In this document: one piece after another, positions 18,035-27,431 of the stretch
Position numbering within the stretch: position 1 is the stretch's first letter
Layout of the letters: each line of letters opens with the position of its first letter
Assembly (NCBI GenBank): GCA_013290125.1
Contig: JABCYQ010000003.1
Location: forward strand, 62,001 to 126,000
Direction: 5' to 3'
Source of the DNA: Vulcanimicrobiota bacterium
GTDB taxonomy: Bacteria > Vulcanimicrobiota > Vulcanimicrobiia > Eremiobacterales > Eremiobacteraceae
DNA length: 64,000 bases
The notes under the pieces: generated by a model
Told to the model about the DNA's origin: nothing
The model's database searches: none
What the model saw: the letters and a program-made list of their open reading frames with translations, nothing else
Position numbers and translations under genes: made by a program

Positions 18035-20095
18035 CTACGTCCCCTTCTGCCCGCCGACGTAGAAGATGACTTTAAGGATCGCCTGCGGCACGGTGACGAG
18101 CGTGTTCGGGTCGCCGTACGCGACGTAGAATTCTTGGTCGTGGAAACGGAGATGGTAGGCGATCGACACGTTTGAACATGCGCCGACGCAATTGCCGCCT
18201 CCATTTGGCTCGGGCGGAACCCCGGTCACGCGCCGCAGGCCGAAAGCGAACGACGAATTCGAACCGACCTGATACGAATACGATAGGCCGTCGAACCACT
18301 GGATATTGTCCGGCTGGTGCGTCAACCACTGCGCGGTGTTGTCGGCCGTCAGCGTGAGCGATCCGCGGGTGCCGACGCGCACGGTGGACGAACGGAACCA
18401 CGTATCGAGTCGGCCGGGGCCGTAGCGGCCGGTGTACCACGCTATCGATGTCGGCGTCGACGAAGCGCCGTGCGCCGGAAAGTTGTTGAGATTGTTCTGC
18501 ATGCCGCTGTGGTACATGATGCTGACGCCGCCATTCTGCGATATCGGCGTGAGCGCCGAGCCGAACCGCCAGTAGTCCGAGCCTGCTGAGAACTGGACGT
18601 CGATCGTGTTCTTGGTCAAGAGATCGAGCAGCACGCTATTGTCGCTCTGCGCCTGTCCGTAGGCGACGCCTTGGTAGCGATCGAGGAAGCCGGAGACACC
18701 CGCCGACGAGAGAAAGTCGTGCGGCGCAAAAGTCCAGACGCGCGCGGTATATAGGGCGTAGCCCGCAATGCCGGGGTGCGAATCAAACCCATCGACCGGA
18801 TTGAACTCGGTCCCGACCTTTCGCGCCGCGCCGTAGAGCGCGAAGTTCTGATTGCCCCAGCCGCCCCCCGCATCGATCCAATTACCTTGACTTGCATCGC
18901 TCACGCCAGTACCAGACTCTATCGCATAGTTAGCATAGGTGCTGAAGTATTTTCCGTTATACCAACTGACGCCGCCCTCGTTCGTGTCGTCCACGACTCC
19001 CGGGAGGTCGGTCGCGACGTGTTGCAGCGAGCCGTTCCAGTGCGTATCTTCCGAAGTATAGTTGAGCGCGCCCGCCGCGTCTGTTCGGCCGGCGCCGATT
19101 GCGTCAAATGCCGCGAGCCCGAAATTGCCCTGCTTGCCCTCGAACGCATAGCCGTCGAGCGGCGTGGGGATCGCCGGCGTGTAAAGCGTCGTTCGAAAGC
19201 CGTTGCAGACGTCGCAATTGAAGTTGCCGTAGTACGCGGCAGCCTGCGTGAAGAACGGCCGCACCTCGCTGAAGATGCGCTGGTAGACCGACGGCGAGAT
19301 CGACTGCTGATCGAGCTCGACGTTTGAGTAGTCGGGGTGGATCGTTCCGAATATCGCGGCGGTCTGGGTCACGGGCACTGAGTAGTCGGCGCCGAATCGC
19401 GAACCCGAGCCGCTGACCGATTTTGCGGCAAGGCCGCCCAGTCCGTAGAGCGCGGCATGCGGCCTTGGCAGCGGCTGACGCGAGACAAGAGGCAACGTGG
19501 CATCGCCTGCACGCGCGGCATCGTCCGGATTGGTCTGGGCTTTGTCGAACGACCAGACTTCCAACGCGCCGGTGGATCGTACGTAGCGGACGAATTGCAT
19601 GCGCCAGGTTCCCGCGTGCGCTCCATGCACAACGCGCAGCGGAATGGCCATGGTCACGGTGTAGCCGTCGGCGTTTGCCTGACCGTGCGATTCCCATTGC
19701 GGCGCGAAGTCGGTGTTCTCGCTCGATGCTTCATTGTGCGAGCCGTTGGGGTTGGCTTCGAATTGATATTGAAATCCGCCAGGGCCGGTCGGCCAGAGAT
19801 CGACCCAGACCGCGTCGTCGCTCCACGCGATGCCGCCGTTGATATTGCTCCCGCCAGTGACGACGTCGTCGCTGTGCTGCGTGGCGATGACCGGCTCGTG
19901 CTGCACGGCCTCGAAGCGCACGAAGATGTACGATCCATTCGTCGCGACGCGCACGGTTGTTGGGTCTGTGGCCGGTTGCGCATGCGCGACATTCCACTGA
20001 AGCGTGACCGCGGTCGCCGCCGGCCATGCACTCGCTATCAGGCTCGGATCGAGCGGTGGCGCAGTTTGAACCACGGGTACAAGCAGTGGCAGCAC
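18035..20095 (-). CDS. DUF5916-like outer-membrane protein (paralogue 2)
   Basis: About 686 residues with the same layout as the gene at 962: APPLDPSLIASAWPAATAV, then LWPTGPGGFQYQFE, FSEVRPFFTQ and PDYSNVELDQQSISPSVY, then predicted barrel strands ending near the C-terminus. Two Cys pairs (NFNCDVCNGF, NCVGACSN) could be disulphides. The start is open: a GTG at 20095 has GAGAGGG 7 bases upstream but leaves no ordinary signal peptide; a TTG at 20155 would add a basic, signal-like leader but lacks a ribosome-binding site and coincides with a -35 box. The substrate is unknown. Confidence 0.75.
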   Translation of the reverse strand: MLPLLVPVVQTAPPLDPSLIASAWPAATAVTLQWNVAHAQPATDPTTVRVATNGSYIFVRFEAVQHEPVIATQHSDDVVTGGSNINGGIAWSDDAVWVDLWPTGPGGFQYQFEANPNGSHNEASSENTDFAPQWESHGQANADGYTVTMAIPLRVVHGAHAGTWRMQFVRYVRSTGALEVWSFDKAQTNPDDAARAGDATLPLVSRQPLPRPHAALYGLGGLAAKSVSGSGSRFGADYSVPVTQTAAIFGTIHPDYSNVELDQQSISPSVYQRIFSEVRPFFTQAAAYYGNFNCDVCNGFRTTLYTPAIPTPLDGYAFEGKQGNFGLAAFDAIGAGRTDAAGALNYTSEDTHWNGSLQHVATDLPGVVDDTNEGGVSWYNGKYFSTYANYAIESGTGVSDASQGNWIDAGGGWGNQNFALYGAARKVGTEFNPVDGFDSHPGIAGYALYTARVWTFAPHDFLSSAGVSGFLDRYQGVAYGQAQSDNSVLLDLLTKNTIDVQFSAGSDYWRFGSALTPISQNGGVSIMYHSGMQNNLNNFPAHGASSTPTSIAWYTGRYGPGRLDTWFRSSTVRVGTRGSLTLTADNTAQWLTHQPDNIQWFDGLSYSYQVGSNSSFAFGLRRVTGVPPEPNGGGNCVGACSNVSIAYHLRFHDQEFYVAYGDPNTLVTVPQAILKVIFYVGGQKGT

Positions 20096-20126
20096 TGTCA
20101 AACCCTCTCTGAGATTCTTAAAAACA

Positions 20127-20171
20127 ACCTTAGCAAATCGTCGCGGCGCTGTCAACTATGAATTTAGTTGA
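20127..20171 (-). promoter_or_regulatory. Promoter and inverted-repeat operator of paralogue 2
   Basis: On the minus strand, TTGACA (20155-20150) is followed after exactly 17 bases by TAAGGT (20132-20127), a weak -10. A perfect 7-base inverted repeat, TCAACTA (20152-20158) and TAGTTGA (20165-20171), covers the upstream side of the -35. The expected transcript begins about 25 bases before the GTG start. The regulator is unknown. Confidence 0.5.
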
Positions 20172-20314
20172 TAAGGGAATCCGACCGGACGACGCTATCG
20201 GATATATCCGTTTTGACGGCGATTAGTTTCGCGACGAGCGGTCGCCGCTAGAGAAGTGACATGTGAGTGCCACTTCGGAGGACGCGCGATTGGAGCCGCG
20301 CAAAACGCGATCCT

Positions 20315-21316
20315 ATGCACGCATATATGCGGATCAACATCCTCGGCGCGGCGGCGTCGCTTGCTTTGCTCGTCGGCTGTTCCGGAGTCGGCACAATGCC
20401 GAATTCGCCGACAGCGGCCCCCGCTGGCCGTGTGTCTAGCGGTATGGCGCGCGTCATGACGCTTCGTCATTTCGCGAGCTTCTACTCATGCCCAGCGACC
20501 GGACGTCTCGTCTATATCTCCGACTACAACAACAATCTTATCAATGTGTATGCCGGAAAACTAGAGCGTCAAGCGCCATGCGGACGGCTGACTGCTAAGG
20601 TGCAGAGTCCGTGGGGACTTTTCGTCAAGCCGAGCACGCACGATCTCTACGTCGCAAACGACGGCGCGCAAGACATCCTCGTCTTTCACCGCGGTCAGAC
20701 GCAGTCGTATAACACCTACACCGATCCGACGCAGCAAGATCCGGTCGGCGTCACCGTGGCACCTGACGGAACCGTGATCGCAAGCAATCTGATCCAAATC
20801 AACTTCAACGAGAACGGATCGATTTCGACGTGGATCGGCGGCCCGAACGGCGGAACTTTTGTCGGCAATTTCGCGACGGCAAACGGCGGATACGCGCAAT
20901 ATGTCACCGCGCTGCGAAACGGCGTTATCTACTTTGACGACCTGCTCGGACAGACGAATATCACGCTGTTCTTCAGGCTGTCGTGCCCGGCCGGTGCTTG
21001 CGGCGCGCAGACGCAAATCGCCGGAGCCTCACTGAACGGGCCCGGCGGTTTGGCAGCCGATGACGCGGGAGATGTGCTCGCGAGCAACCCGATCGGCTTT
21101 GCCGAAACCTTTGAAATGCCGAACCCGACTCCAAGCACGTTCCCCATCGCCGGCTCTCCCCTAGCGATGGCGATCGACGAGTTCAGCAACCATTGGTACG
21201 TCACAAACGCGGTCAACAATGACGCAGAAGAATACTATTATCCGAGCGGCAAACTCGTGGGCACCGTACCCGGCACCGCAGGCGACGCGCTGGAAGGTAT
21301 CGCCGTCGATCCATAA
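20315..21316 (+). CDS. Lipoprotein with NHL/SMP-30-like beta-propeller
   Basis: About 333 residues. The start region encodes a lipoprotein signal peptide ending LALLVGC. The mature part repeats propeller-like units (YISDYNNNLINVY, LYVANDGAQDILVF, VTVAPDGTVIASN, LAADDAGDVLASN, AMAIDEFSNHWYVTN). This is the kind of exported propeller often predicted to bind ligands. Either the ATG at 20315 or the one at 20327 could be used; neither has a clear ribosome-binding site. Convergent with the VOC gene, 6 bases apart. Confidence 0.75.
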   Translation: MHAYMRINILGAAASLALLVGCSGVGTMPNSPTAAPAGRVSSGMARVMTLRHFASFYSCPATGRLVYISDYNNNLINVYAGKLERQAPCGRLTAKVQSPWGLFVKPSTHDLYVANDGAQDILVFHRGQTQSYNTYTDPTQQDPVGVTVAPDGTVIASNLIQINFNENGSISTWIGGPNGGTFVGNFATANGGYAQYVTALRNGVIYFDDLLGQTNITLFFRLSCPAGACGAQTQIAGASLNGPGGLAADDAGDVLASNPIGFAETFEMPNPTPSTFPIAGSPLAMAIDEFSNHWYVTNAVNNDAEEYYYPSGKLVGTVPGTAGDALEGIAVDP

Positions 21317-21322
21317 CTGCGG

Positions 21323-21691
21323 CTAGATCCCTTGGTGCTCGTAGATTCCCAAGACGTTGCCGGCGGGGTCGCGGAAATGCGCGAACACTTCCTCTGAATC
21401 TGGATCGATCGGCTGCACGATTTCACCGCCCGCCGCTTTGACGAGTTCACACGCCGCCGTGGCGTCACCGACCATGATATGAACGAGCAGCCCCGGATCT
21501 GCTGTCGGCTTTCGGCCAAGCACCCAAGAACCGCTGACCTCGTTGACGCCGTCGTCAAATCCGGCAGAACCATCGCCGCGTGTGTGAACATTCCAGCCGA
21601 ATACCTTGCGGTAGAATTCAGCCGACCGCGCTATATCAGTCGCCGGTATCTCGATGTAGCAGATCTTGCCGGATCGAAAGGTCGGGGCCAT
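21323..21691 (-). CDS. VOC (glyoxalase/bleomycin-resistance) family protein
   Basis: 122 residues forming one VOC module: YIEIPATDIARSAEFYRKVF, GWNV, then GLLVHIMVGDATAACELVKA and AHFRDPAGNVLGIYEHQG. The metal-ligand positions include a Glu in the last strand (IYEHQG). Such proteins act as isomerases, dioxygenases or binding proteins; the substrate cannot be told from sequence. It lies in the same direction as, and 30 bases downstream of, the serine protease gene. Confidence 0.85.
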   Translation of the reverse strand: MAPTFRSGKICYIEIPATDIARSAEFYRKVFGWNVHTRGDGSAGFDDGVNEVSGSWVLGRKPTADPGLLVHIMVGDATAACELVKAAGGEIVQPIDPDSEEVFAHFRDPAGNVLGIYEHQGI

Positions 21692-21721
21692 GGCGATGCC
21701 TTTCCGCGCGAACGGCGATTG

Positions 21722-23074
21722 CTAGTGTTGAGCGGCGGTCAATTGAACCAAGTCGGCGTAGCGTCGCGGGCGGAGCAGGATCGTTTTCTGCAACTTGGAG
21801 CGCGATATAACAAGCTGGACCTTTGCTTTGTCGAGAGCGGCGGCGATTGAATCTGACGTCATCTTCGCGGTGTCGCGATTGTCGATCCGGATAATCATGT
21901 CGCCGGCGTGCAGGCCTGCGATCGCCGCGGGGCCGCGCGGCATGACCGCTTCGATCGTCGCTGCGTCAGCGTTATCCGCGCCGCGCCGCATGAGCGAATA
22001 GTAGTGGCGGTCGTCCGGCGCGATCGCAAAACCGTATTGCAACAGGCTGAGCCAAGCGGCACGCTGCGTGTCGGCTATGCCGTCGAATTCTCGCTCGAGC
22101 TGACTGGTCAAGAAAAGGGCGACGCGATGGATGCTGGCTTGTGTAGCATCGTCTGCCGAAAGCGTCTGCGAATCGGAGAAGAACTCGTCTCCTATGCAGT
22201 CGGTGACCGTCAGTTGGAGCGTGAACAACTCTCCCGTTGACGATGCGCGAACGCGCGCGATGCCGCTTGCCGGAGACGACGCGCACGCAGCATCAGGATT
22301 CTTGACGTTCGAACCGTCCACTGCGATGAAATCCAATTGCTGGGAGAAATCGTCGACAACCGTGGACTGGACGAATGCGGTTAGCGCCGCGCTCTCGGCA
22401 TCTTGCGGATCACGCACGATGGAGATGACATACTGCGGCATGTGCGCGCTGCCGACCGGCATCGCTGGATGCACGATCGTCGCGAGCCCTGGCGCGCTCA
22501 ATCCCCAATCCATGCCGTTGAACATGAACAGTGTGCCTTGCGTGCGGACCGTGCCCGTCGTCATGCCGATGACCTTGCCCGTGCTCGTATCGACCACTGG
22601 GCCGCCGCTGTCGCCGTGATCAATATTTGCCTTGAACACGATCGACTCGCCGGTCTGGAAGAGGCCGCGTAACGATCCTTCGGCGACCGTCGGCACCGCC
22701 TCGCTCAAAATATCGACGTCTGATCGGAGCAACGCGATCTGACGCGGGCCCGGAAAACCGATCACCGTTATCGCACCGCCAGGAACGGCCTGCGGAGGAT
22801 CTTCCAGAGCGAGGGTCCCAAAGCCGCCGGTGTCTATCGATAGAAGCGCGGCATCGCGCACGCGATCGCGGACGATGACGGTCGCATTGTGCCCCTCGCC
22901 GTCGGGTCCGAACACGACGATGCGCGTCGCACCGTCGATCACATGATAGGCGGTGAGCAAGCGCGTCGAGTTTTTGTCGGACGTAACGGCGAACGAAGTC
23001 CCGATATGGGTCCCCTGCGGCGTTAGCGCCACGACGAGCGCCACGGCTGATGCGGCGAGCGCTGACGATGCCAT
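21722..23074 (-). CDS. HtrA-like trypsin-fold serine protease with PDZ-like C-terminus
   Basis: 450 residues, exported by an N-terminal hydrophobic segment. The catalytic triad is visible: His44 (TAYHVIDG), Asp74 (RDAALLSID) and Ser156 (DHGDSGGPV). Residues about 370-440 resemble a PDZ domain ([28 protein letters not shown]). The 180 residues between are unusual for HtrA and contain a possible disulphide pair (Cys about 265 and 294), so this is a variant layout rather than a standard DegP. It probably acts in envelope protein quality control, by analogy with the family. Confidence 0.85.
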   Translation of the reverse strand: MASSALAASAVALVVALTPQGTHIGTSFAVTSDKNSTRLLTAYHVIDGATRIVVFGPDGEGHNATVIVRDRVRDAALLSIDTGGFGTLALEDPPQAVPGGAITVIGFPGPRQIALLRSDVDILSEAVPTVAEGSLRGLFQTGESIVFKANIDHGDSGGPVVDTSTGKVIGMTTGTVRTQGTLFMFNGMDWGLSAPGLATIVHPAMPVGSAHMPQYVISIVRDPQDAESAALTAFVQSTVVDDFSQQLDFIAVDGSNVKNPDAACASSPASGIARVRASSTGELFTLQLTVTDCIGDEFFSDSQTLSADDATQASIHRVALFLTSQLEREFDGIADTQRAAWLSLLQYGFAIAPDDRHYYSLMRRGADNADAATIEAVMPRGPAAIAGLHAGDMIIRIDNRDTAKMTSDSIAAALDKAKVQLVISRSKLQKTILLRPRRYADLVQLTAAQH

Positions 23075-23165
23075 GTCCTCGGCCTACGTCGAAGTCGGCG
23101 TACGCCCCTGCGTTTGCAGCGCAGGGCGGGACCGGCGAGACGCCGTAAATATCTGACGGTCGGAC

Positions 23166-23240
23166 GGGCGCGTAGCTCAGGGGTAGAGCACTACATTGAC
23201 ACTGTAGGGGTCAGAGGTTCGAGACCTCTCGTGCCCACCA
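23166..23240 (+). tRNA. tRNA-Val (anticodon GAC)
   Basis: A complete cloverleaf of 75 bases with encoded CCA. The acceptor stem GGGCGCG pairs with CGTGCCC (one G-U pair); the anticodon arm is CTACA-TTGACAC-TGTAG, giving anticodon GAC; the T arm is AGAGG-TTCGAGA-CCTCT. Its 3' half is repeated at 26590 and 28424, which marks it as the integration site of mobile elements. No terminator follows it directly; a good one lies beyond the last repeat at 28480. Confidence 0.97.
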
Positions 23241-23249
23241 TTTGAAACC
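23195..23249 (+). repeat. att-type direct repeat, copy 1 (inside tRNA-Val)
   Basis: The segment from the anticodon loop to nine bases past the CCA. It is identical over 55 bases to 26590-26644 and over 50 bases (23196-23245) to 28424-28473. Exact repeats of a tRNA 3' half are the usual footprint of tyrosine-recombinase integration. Confidence 0.9.
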
Positions 23250-23391
23250 ACGCCTCGCATGCGATCGACGGAATTGCTATGACGTGGCTACGATTAGTTT
23301 TGGGCTTCTTGAGACGCTAACGTCGAAGCACTGACCTGACGCGCCCACGGACAACGGGAACTCGGCCGATCCTTCAGGGTCAATCAGGGAA

Positions 23392-24273
23392 TCAACCGGA
23401 AGATGAGCTTTCCGGCCAGTAGACACGGGAACTTGCAAGCTCTGCAGACTGGCCGAATGCCGTTGGATGCCCATACGTGCCCAATTCACAGGACGGTTTG
23501 TCCTGCTCCACCTGCAGCGGATGCGCCTTAGCATACGCATCGTGACGCCTGCCGGCCACCTGCCACGAAACCTTCATGCCCTCCGCGCCGCCCGCAACCG
23601 CAAAATAGTTTTCTCTGATTTCTCGCTTGATGTGGAGGTTGGGCGCCGGTGCGCCAACGGGAGTGAGTTGATAGCGAAAATCTTCATTGAGTGCCTCAAA
23701 CCAGTGAGGGAGATTGATTTCCGCTTCACCGCGTGAGTCGAGTGCGACGACGCCACTATACACATTGAGCATTTCGTTCGACTCGACGCAGGAGTGTATG
23801 AGGTACTTTGTCGTGGGGTGAAATGGGTGATCGATTCTGAACGCTTTGGCTCCGTTGACAGCGAAAGTCCCGACAATAGAGGTGTCGCCCTGAATGCCCA
23901 CAGCGCCGTTGAGCAGCGCGGCCACCTTACCCTTACCAACAAAGGCCGCGACACCGCCCGCCGTGCCATGCGTTGCAGCAGCGACTCCTGTTGCTTGCGA
24001 TTCAGCCAGGATCGCCGACTTGGTCCCACCTTGGCCGTTAATGGCATGGGGGCCATCGCTGTTGCCCAAGATGCCAAATCCATTCGCTGAGGTTCCATAG
24101 ACGCCGGGACCCGTTTTAGAGCTGCCTGAAACGCCGTTGCCGCTACTGCTGGTTCCCGAAACGCCGTCGCCGCTATCACTGCTACCTACCAAAGCCTGGT
24201 CGGAGGCCGCCGCCACGGAACGAAAGAGCGGCAACACCAAAAGAGATCCAAAGAAACCGACTCGCTTCATCAT
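23392..24273 (-). CDS. Exported repeat-rich surface protein (beta-helix-like N-terminus)
   Basis: About 293 residues with a signal peptide (ending SVAAA). Residues about 20-90 are imperfect repeats of the type GSSxxGxGVxG (for example SGNGVSGSSKTGPGVYGTSA), which likely form a beta-helix. The C-terminal half (FAVNGAKAFRIDHPFHPTTK, LPHWFEALNEDFRYQLTPVG, MKVSWQVAGRRHDAYAKAHP) is a conserved domain I recognise from many soil-bacterial surface proteins of unknown function. GGAGGAG lies 6 bases before the ATG at 24273. It is carried on island 1. Confidence 0.8.
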   Translation of the reverse strand: MMKRVGFFGSLLVLPLFRSVAAASDQALVGSSDSGDGVSGTSSSGNGVSGSSKTGPGVYGTSANGFGILGNSDGPHAINGQGGTKSAILAESQATGVAAATHGTAGGVAAFVGKGKVAALLNGAVGIQGDTSIVGTFAVNGAKAFRIDHPFHPTTKYLIHSCVESNEMLNVYSGVVALDSRGEAEINLPHWFEALNEDFRYQLTPVGAPAPNLHIKREIRENYFAVAGGAEGMKVSWQVAGRRHDAYAKAHPLQVEQDKPSCELGTYGHPTAFGQSAELASSRVYWPESSSSG

Positions 24274-24495
24274 CGCATTCTCCTCCCGGTTCAATGCTTC
24301 GCTCGCACGTGGCGAATCGCTGTCGGTTCGCCTCTAGGGTGGCAGGCTCTTTTGGCCTTTTTAGCGCCAAGAGCAAGATGCTTTCTACCATAAGCCGAAC
24401 GATACTATTTGACACTCGCTCTGATACGCAACGCTGACCAGGTGCTGACCAAGTACACGCTCAACAAAAGAAACGAGTTGCCCCGCACTCCCGGG

Positions 24496-26172
24496 TCAGA
24501 TGCTCCAGTCCCAGGTGTTCCAGAGCGTCGTCACGGCGTGTGCCGGCAGATAGCCCTTGAGGTCTGGATTCGTCGCGTCGACGCGCTTGGCGAACCAGAG
24601 GAAGACCATCGGGCAGTCTTCGGCCAGATAGCGCTGGATGTCCACGTACGCGCGGCTTCGCACAGACCGGTCGTTTGAAGCGAGTGCCCGTTCCTCGGCT
24701 GCATCCACACGCGGATCGCAAAGCCGGACGTAGTTGTCCCCGTTCGGAGGCCGCTCTTGACACGTCAGAAGCGCTGAGTCGTCGGGGTCGACGCCGTTGA
24801 ACCAGCCGTTGATCATCACATCGAATGCTCCGGTCGCGTAGACTCCGTGATACGATGCGGGGGCATAGAGCACCGAGTCGGCGGCGTTCTTGATGATGAC
24901 GCTCACGCCGATCGTTCGCCACTCCTCTTGGAGGATTTGCTCGACGCTTCTGTCAGCGGGGTCGCCGACGGTCCCCGACATGACCAGTTCGAGCTTGACG
25001 CCGTTTCTGTATCGATAACCGTCGGCGGCAAGGCGCCAACCGGCTGAATCGAGGAGTCGAGACGCGGCTGCTGGATCGTAGACCGGCTGAGGGAGACCGG
25101 CGGCATGCGCCCACAAGAACGGCGGCTGATCAGAATCGGCTTCTAGCGCGAAACCGTGCGCGACGTCGCGGATGATCCGTATCCGATCGGTCGCAAGCGT
25201 CAGCGCGCGGCGCACGCGCACGTCGCGCAGCGTCACCGTCTCCATGTTGAACCCGAGATATTTGAAATACGTGAACGGTATGCCGTGCACGGTCACTCCG
25301 TCGATCCCTAAGAGGTCTGGGACGCGCGAGAGCGCGACGTTGGTCACCAGATCCACTTCGTGCGTGCGCAATTGCGTCAGGATCGTGTTCTGATCGCTGA
25401 CGTAGGTGATGTCGACGTCTTTCAACTTCGGCGGCCCGCGCCAGTAGAGCGGGTTAGCCTCGAGCTTGAGGTCCTGCCCGTGGCGGTAGCCGACGACACG
25501 GAACGGGCCCGTGCCGATGGGCAGCAAGTTGTATTGCGCGCGGTTGATGTCGGGCAAACCGGCGAGCAGATGCTTGGGCAGGACTGCGTATGCGAACGCG
25601 CCCATGGTGAAGAACGTGGCCGTGAAGGGTGCGAACGGCCGCGTCAGGTGGACGACGATCGTGTGATCGTCGATCTTGTCGATGCTGCGGATCAACTCAT
25701 AGCCGATTCGCCCCTCGACGTTGTTGCGCGGATTCATCACCGCGTGCCACGAGAAGATGACATCGTCGGCACCGAACTGCGCGCCGTCCTGCCAGCGAAC
25801 GCCGGGCCGCAGATGATACGTGATGGTCATGCCGTCGCGGCTGATGCCGCCGTTTGCGACCGTCGGCATCTGCGTGGCGAGTTCGGGCACGAATTCGTTG
25901 CGGTCGTCGTATTCGAAGAGATAGCCGGCCCACAGCATCGACTCTTCTACGCTGACCTGCAGCGAGCTCAGCATCGGATTCAGCGTGTCGGGTTCGGTGA
26001 ATTCGCCCCAGCGCAGAACGCCCGGCACCGTCCAGGGATGTTCCCCGACCACATTCGACTGAGACGTCACGCGCGAGCACGCAGTTGCCGATAGGACAGC
26101 GCAAGCGACGGCGCATGCGGCCGCAAGACGAAGCGCCACGACGAATGAATCAATCGGCGGAAAGCGCTGCAT
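24496..26172 (-). CDS. Oligopeptide/dipeptide ABC transporter substrate-binding lipoprotein (SBP_bac_5)
   Basis: 558 residues with a lipoprotein signal (LSATAC). It has the family 5 solute-binding layout: LRWGEFTEPDTLNPMLSS, ISRDGMTITYHLRPGVRWQD, FGADDVIFSWHAVMNP, LLPIGTGPFRVVGYRHGQDL and, near the end, FDVMINGWFNGVDPDDSALL. Such proteins deliver peptides or other ligands to an ABC importer, but no permease or ATPase gene is nearby, so it is an orphan binding protein. A similar one lies at 59712-61343. The start at 26172 has no clear ribosome-binding site; the longer open frame upstream looks non-coding. Confidence 0.85.
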   Translation of the reverse strand: MQRFPPIDSFVVALRLAAACAVACAVLSATACSRVTSQSNVVGEHPWTVPGVLRWGEFTEPDTLNPMLSSLQVSVEESMLWAGYLFEYDDRNEFVPELATQMPTVANGGISRDGMTITYHLRPGVRWQDGAQFGADDVIFSWHAVMNPRNNVEGRIGYELIRSIDKIDDHTIVVHLTRPFAPFTATFFTMGAFAYAVLPKHLLAGLPDINRAQYNLLPIGTGPFRVVGYRHGQDLKLEANPLYWRGPPKLKDVDITYVSDQNTILTQLRTHEVDLVTNVALSRVPDLLGIDGVTVHGIPFTYFKYLGFNMETVTLRDVRVRRALTLATDRIRIIRDVAHGFALEADSDQPPFLWAHAAGLPQPVYDPAAASRLLDSAGWRLAADGYRYRNGVKLELVMSGTVGDPADRSVEQILQEEWRTIGVSVIIKNAADSVLYAPASYHGVYATGAFDVMINGWFNGVDPDDSALLTCQERPPNGDNYVRLCDPRVDAAEERALASNDRSVRSRAYVDIQRYLAEDCPMVFLWFAKRVDATNPDLKGYLPAHAVTTLWNTWDWSI

Positions 26173-26589
26173 GAAGGAACGGTTCTTCTCGGCGCGATGA
26201 CGGCACCTTGTCGCGCGCGAGCCAGACAAAGGAGAAGCTTTGGATCCAAGCATCTCGCCTTGGCGAATGGGAACGGCACATTTGGAGACGTGAGCGAGAA
26301 CGATCCCGCGATCGTCTCGCTGTGCGCTTGGCATCGTCCGCTCGACCTGCACGGCATCGACTCGAAACTTGAGGGTGAGATCGCGTATCCGATGGTGTCC
26401 CGGTACGACACCTGACCGAACCTCGAGCGTGCCGGAGTTCGAAAGAAACCTTGAGGACTTGTTCTGGCGTTTCGTCACTTGATCTTGGTGACAAGAATGG
26501 TGCCCGAATATTTCGAACTGCATCGTCCTGGCCGTCACTCGTTCGTCTTCAATCGTCCGAAATGACGCTTGATCGAGCTGCCTACGGAA
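26173..26589. other. Intergenic stretch without recognisable gene
   Basis: About 417 bases between the substrate-binding protein start and att copy 2. Short frames exist on both strands but none shows a family, a ribosome-binding site or credible composition. It may hold the promoter of the leftward gene and the decayed end of island 1. Confidence 0.5.
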
Positions 26590-26644
26590 ATTGACACTGT
26601 AGGGGTCAGAGGTTCGAGACCTCTCGTGCCCACCATTTGAAACC
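26590..26644 (+). repeat. att-type direct repeat, copy 2 (tRNA-Val 3' half)
   Basis: Identical to 23195-23249 over 55 bases. The 5' half of the tRNA is missing, so this is not a functional tRNA gene but an attachment-site duplicate separating islands 1 and 2. Confidence 0.9.
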
Positions 26645-26694
26645 CTTACGCCGCAAGAACAATTCTCGACAGTGCGGACCCTCGAATCGCTGCT

Positions 26695-27066
26695 TCATTG
26701 GCCGACGTAACGTTGCAATATCGCGAATGGACTAAGCTGAATGCGGTACTCCACATCGATTGCGTCCTTCGTGGAACCCAAACTGAGATTCGACGTGGGG
26801 ATGAACGAAAGTTGAATAGTTTTGGCCGACAATTGTACCAGGCGGATGCTATATTTACTTGGGTCACGTTGCGATTGCGGCACGACAGCATAGTGGTTGT
26901 AGTCGTTATATACTATCACCAACGCCCGCAGCGTAGCGCCCGAGAAATTTTGCATCGGAATCGACCTGACGAGAGCGCCAGCTGCGCCCGCCGGTACAGC
27001 CCGCTGCATTAGCATTAGCCCAAGAACTATCCCACACAACAACCGAACGCGATTCAGCCGTCGCAT
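26695..27066 (-). CDS. Small exported protein, possible partner of the DUF4329-like gene
   Basis: 123 residues with a signal peptide (hydrophobic LLCGIVLGLMLMQ, cleavage near AGA). ATG at 27066 has GAGG about 9 bases upstream. The mature part is beta-rich (LVRSIPMQNFSGATLRALVI, IDVEYRIQLSPFAILQ) and I do not recognise it. It starts 17 bases after the DUF4329-like gene in the same direction, so the two are probably cotranscribed. A toxin-partner or immunity role is possible but unproven. Confidence 0.6.
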   Translation of the reverse strand: MRRLNRVRLLCGIVLGLMLMQRAVPAGAAGALVRSIPMQNFSGATLRALVIVYNDYNHYAVVPQSQRDPSKYSIRLVQLSAKTIQLSFIPTSNLSLGSTKDAIDVEYRIQLSPFAILQRYVGQ

Positions 27067-27083
27067 CTCTAACCTACCTCTTC

Positions 27084-27431
27084 TCAAAAACCGGCATAGC
27101 AGTTTGGTTCGTTTCCATCGAGGAAGCATTTATATCTAAGTGTTGCTGAACCTGGCGCAGAAGGTTCGTATTCGACTATCGCCCCTGAGTGCTCACCGAG
27201 GTAGTCAGGCAATCCGAGCATGTCGCTGCGCTGTTCGTCCTCGCCTGAGAAAAATTCTCCGCCGTGTGGATCATTTGGGTGCGAATGAAACTCAGCGACA
27301 ATAGGAGCCCCGGAAGGCACCGCAGTATCACTGGGATCAACGCCGTGCCTGTCATCTATCACGAGCTCCGTAATGCTATAGGTTTTTCCATCCGTACACC
27401 GGTGTCCCCACAGTGAGATTGAATCTGTCAA
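27084..27431 (-). CDS. DUF4329/JAB-like domain protein, possibly a toxin-domain fragment
   Basis: 115 residues. The core VAEFHSHPNDPHGGEFFSGE followed by DEQRSDMLGLPDYLG has the HxH...SxxD layout of DUF4329 and other JAB/MPN-type domains, which often sit at the C-terminus of RHS-like toxins. The only in-frame start is TTG at 27431, which directly abuts the ATG of the divergent gene, and no ATG lies upstream before a stop. It could therefore be the detached tail of a larger protein or a standalone effector. Confidence 0.6.
   Translation of the reverse strand: MTDSISLWGHRCTDGKTYSITELVIDDRHGVDPSDTAVPSGAPIVAEFHSHPNDPHGGEFFSGEDEQRSDMLGLPDYLGEHSGAIVEYEPSAPGSATLRYKCFLDGNEPNCYAGF

Larger units (their letters stand above)
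23250..26589. mobile_element. Integrated island 1 at tRNA-Val (no integrase seen)
   Basis: DNA lying between att copies 1 and 2. It carries a repeat-rich exported protein (23392-24273) and an oligopeptide-binding lipoprotein (24496-26172), both leftward, and about 420 bases with no clear gene next to copy 2. I find no integrase, excisionase or transposase frame, so it is either decayed, mobilised in trans, or the remnant of a larger insertion. The boundaries are set only by the repeats. Confidence 0.6.
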
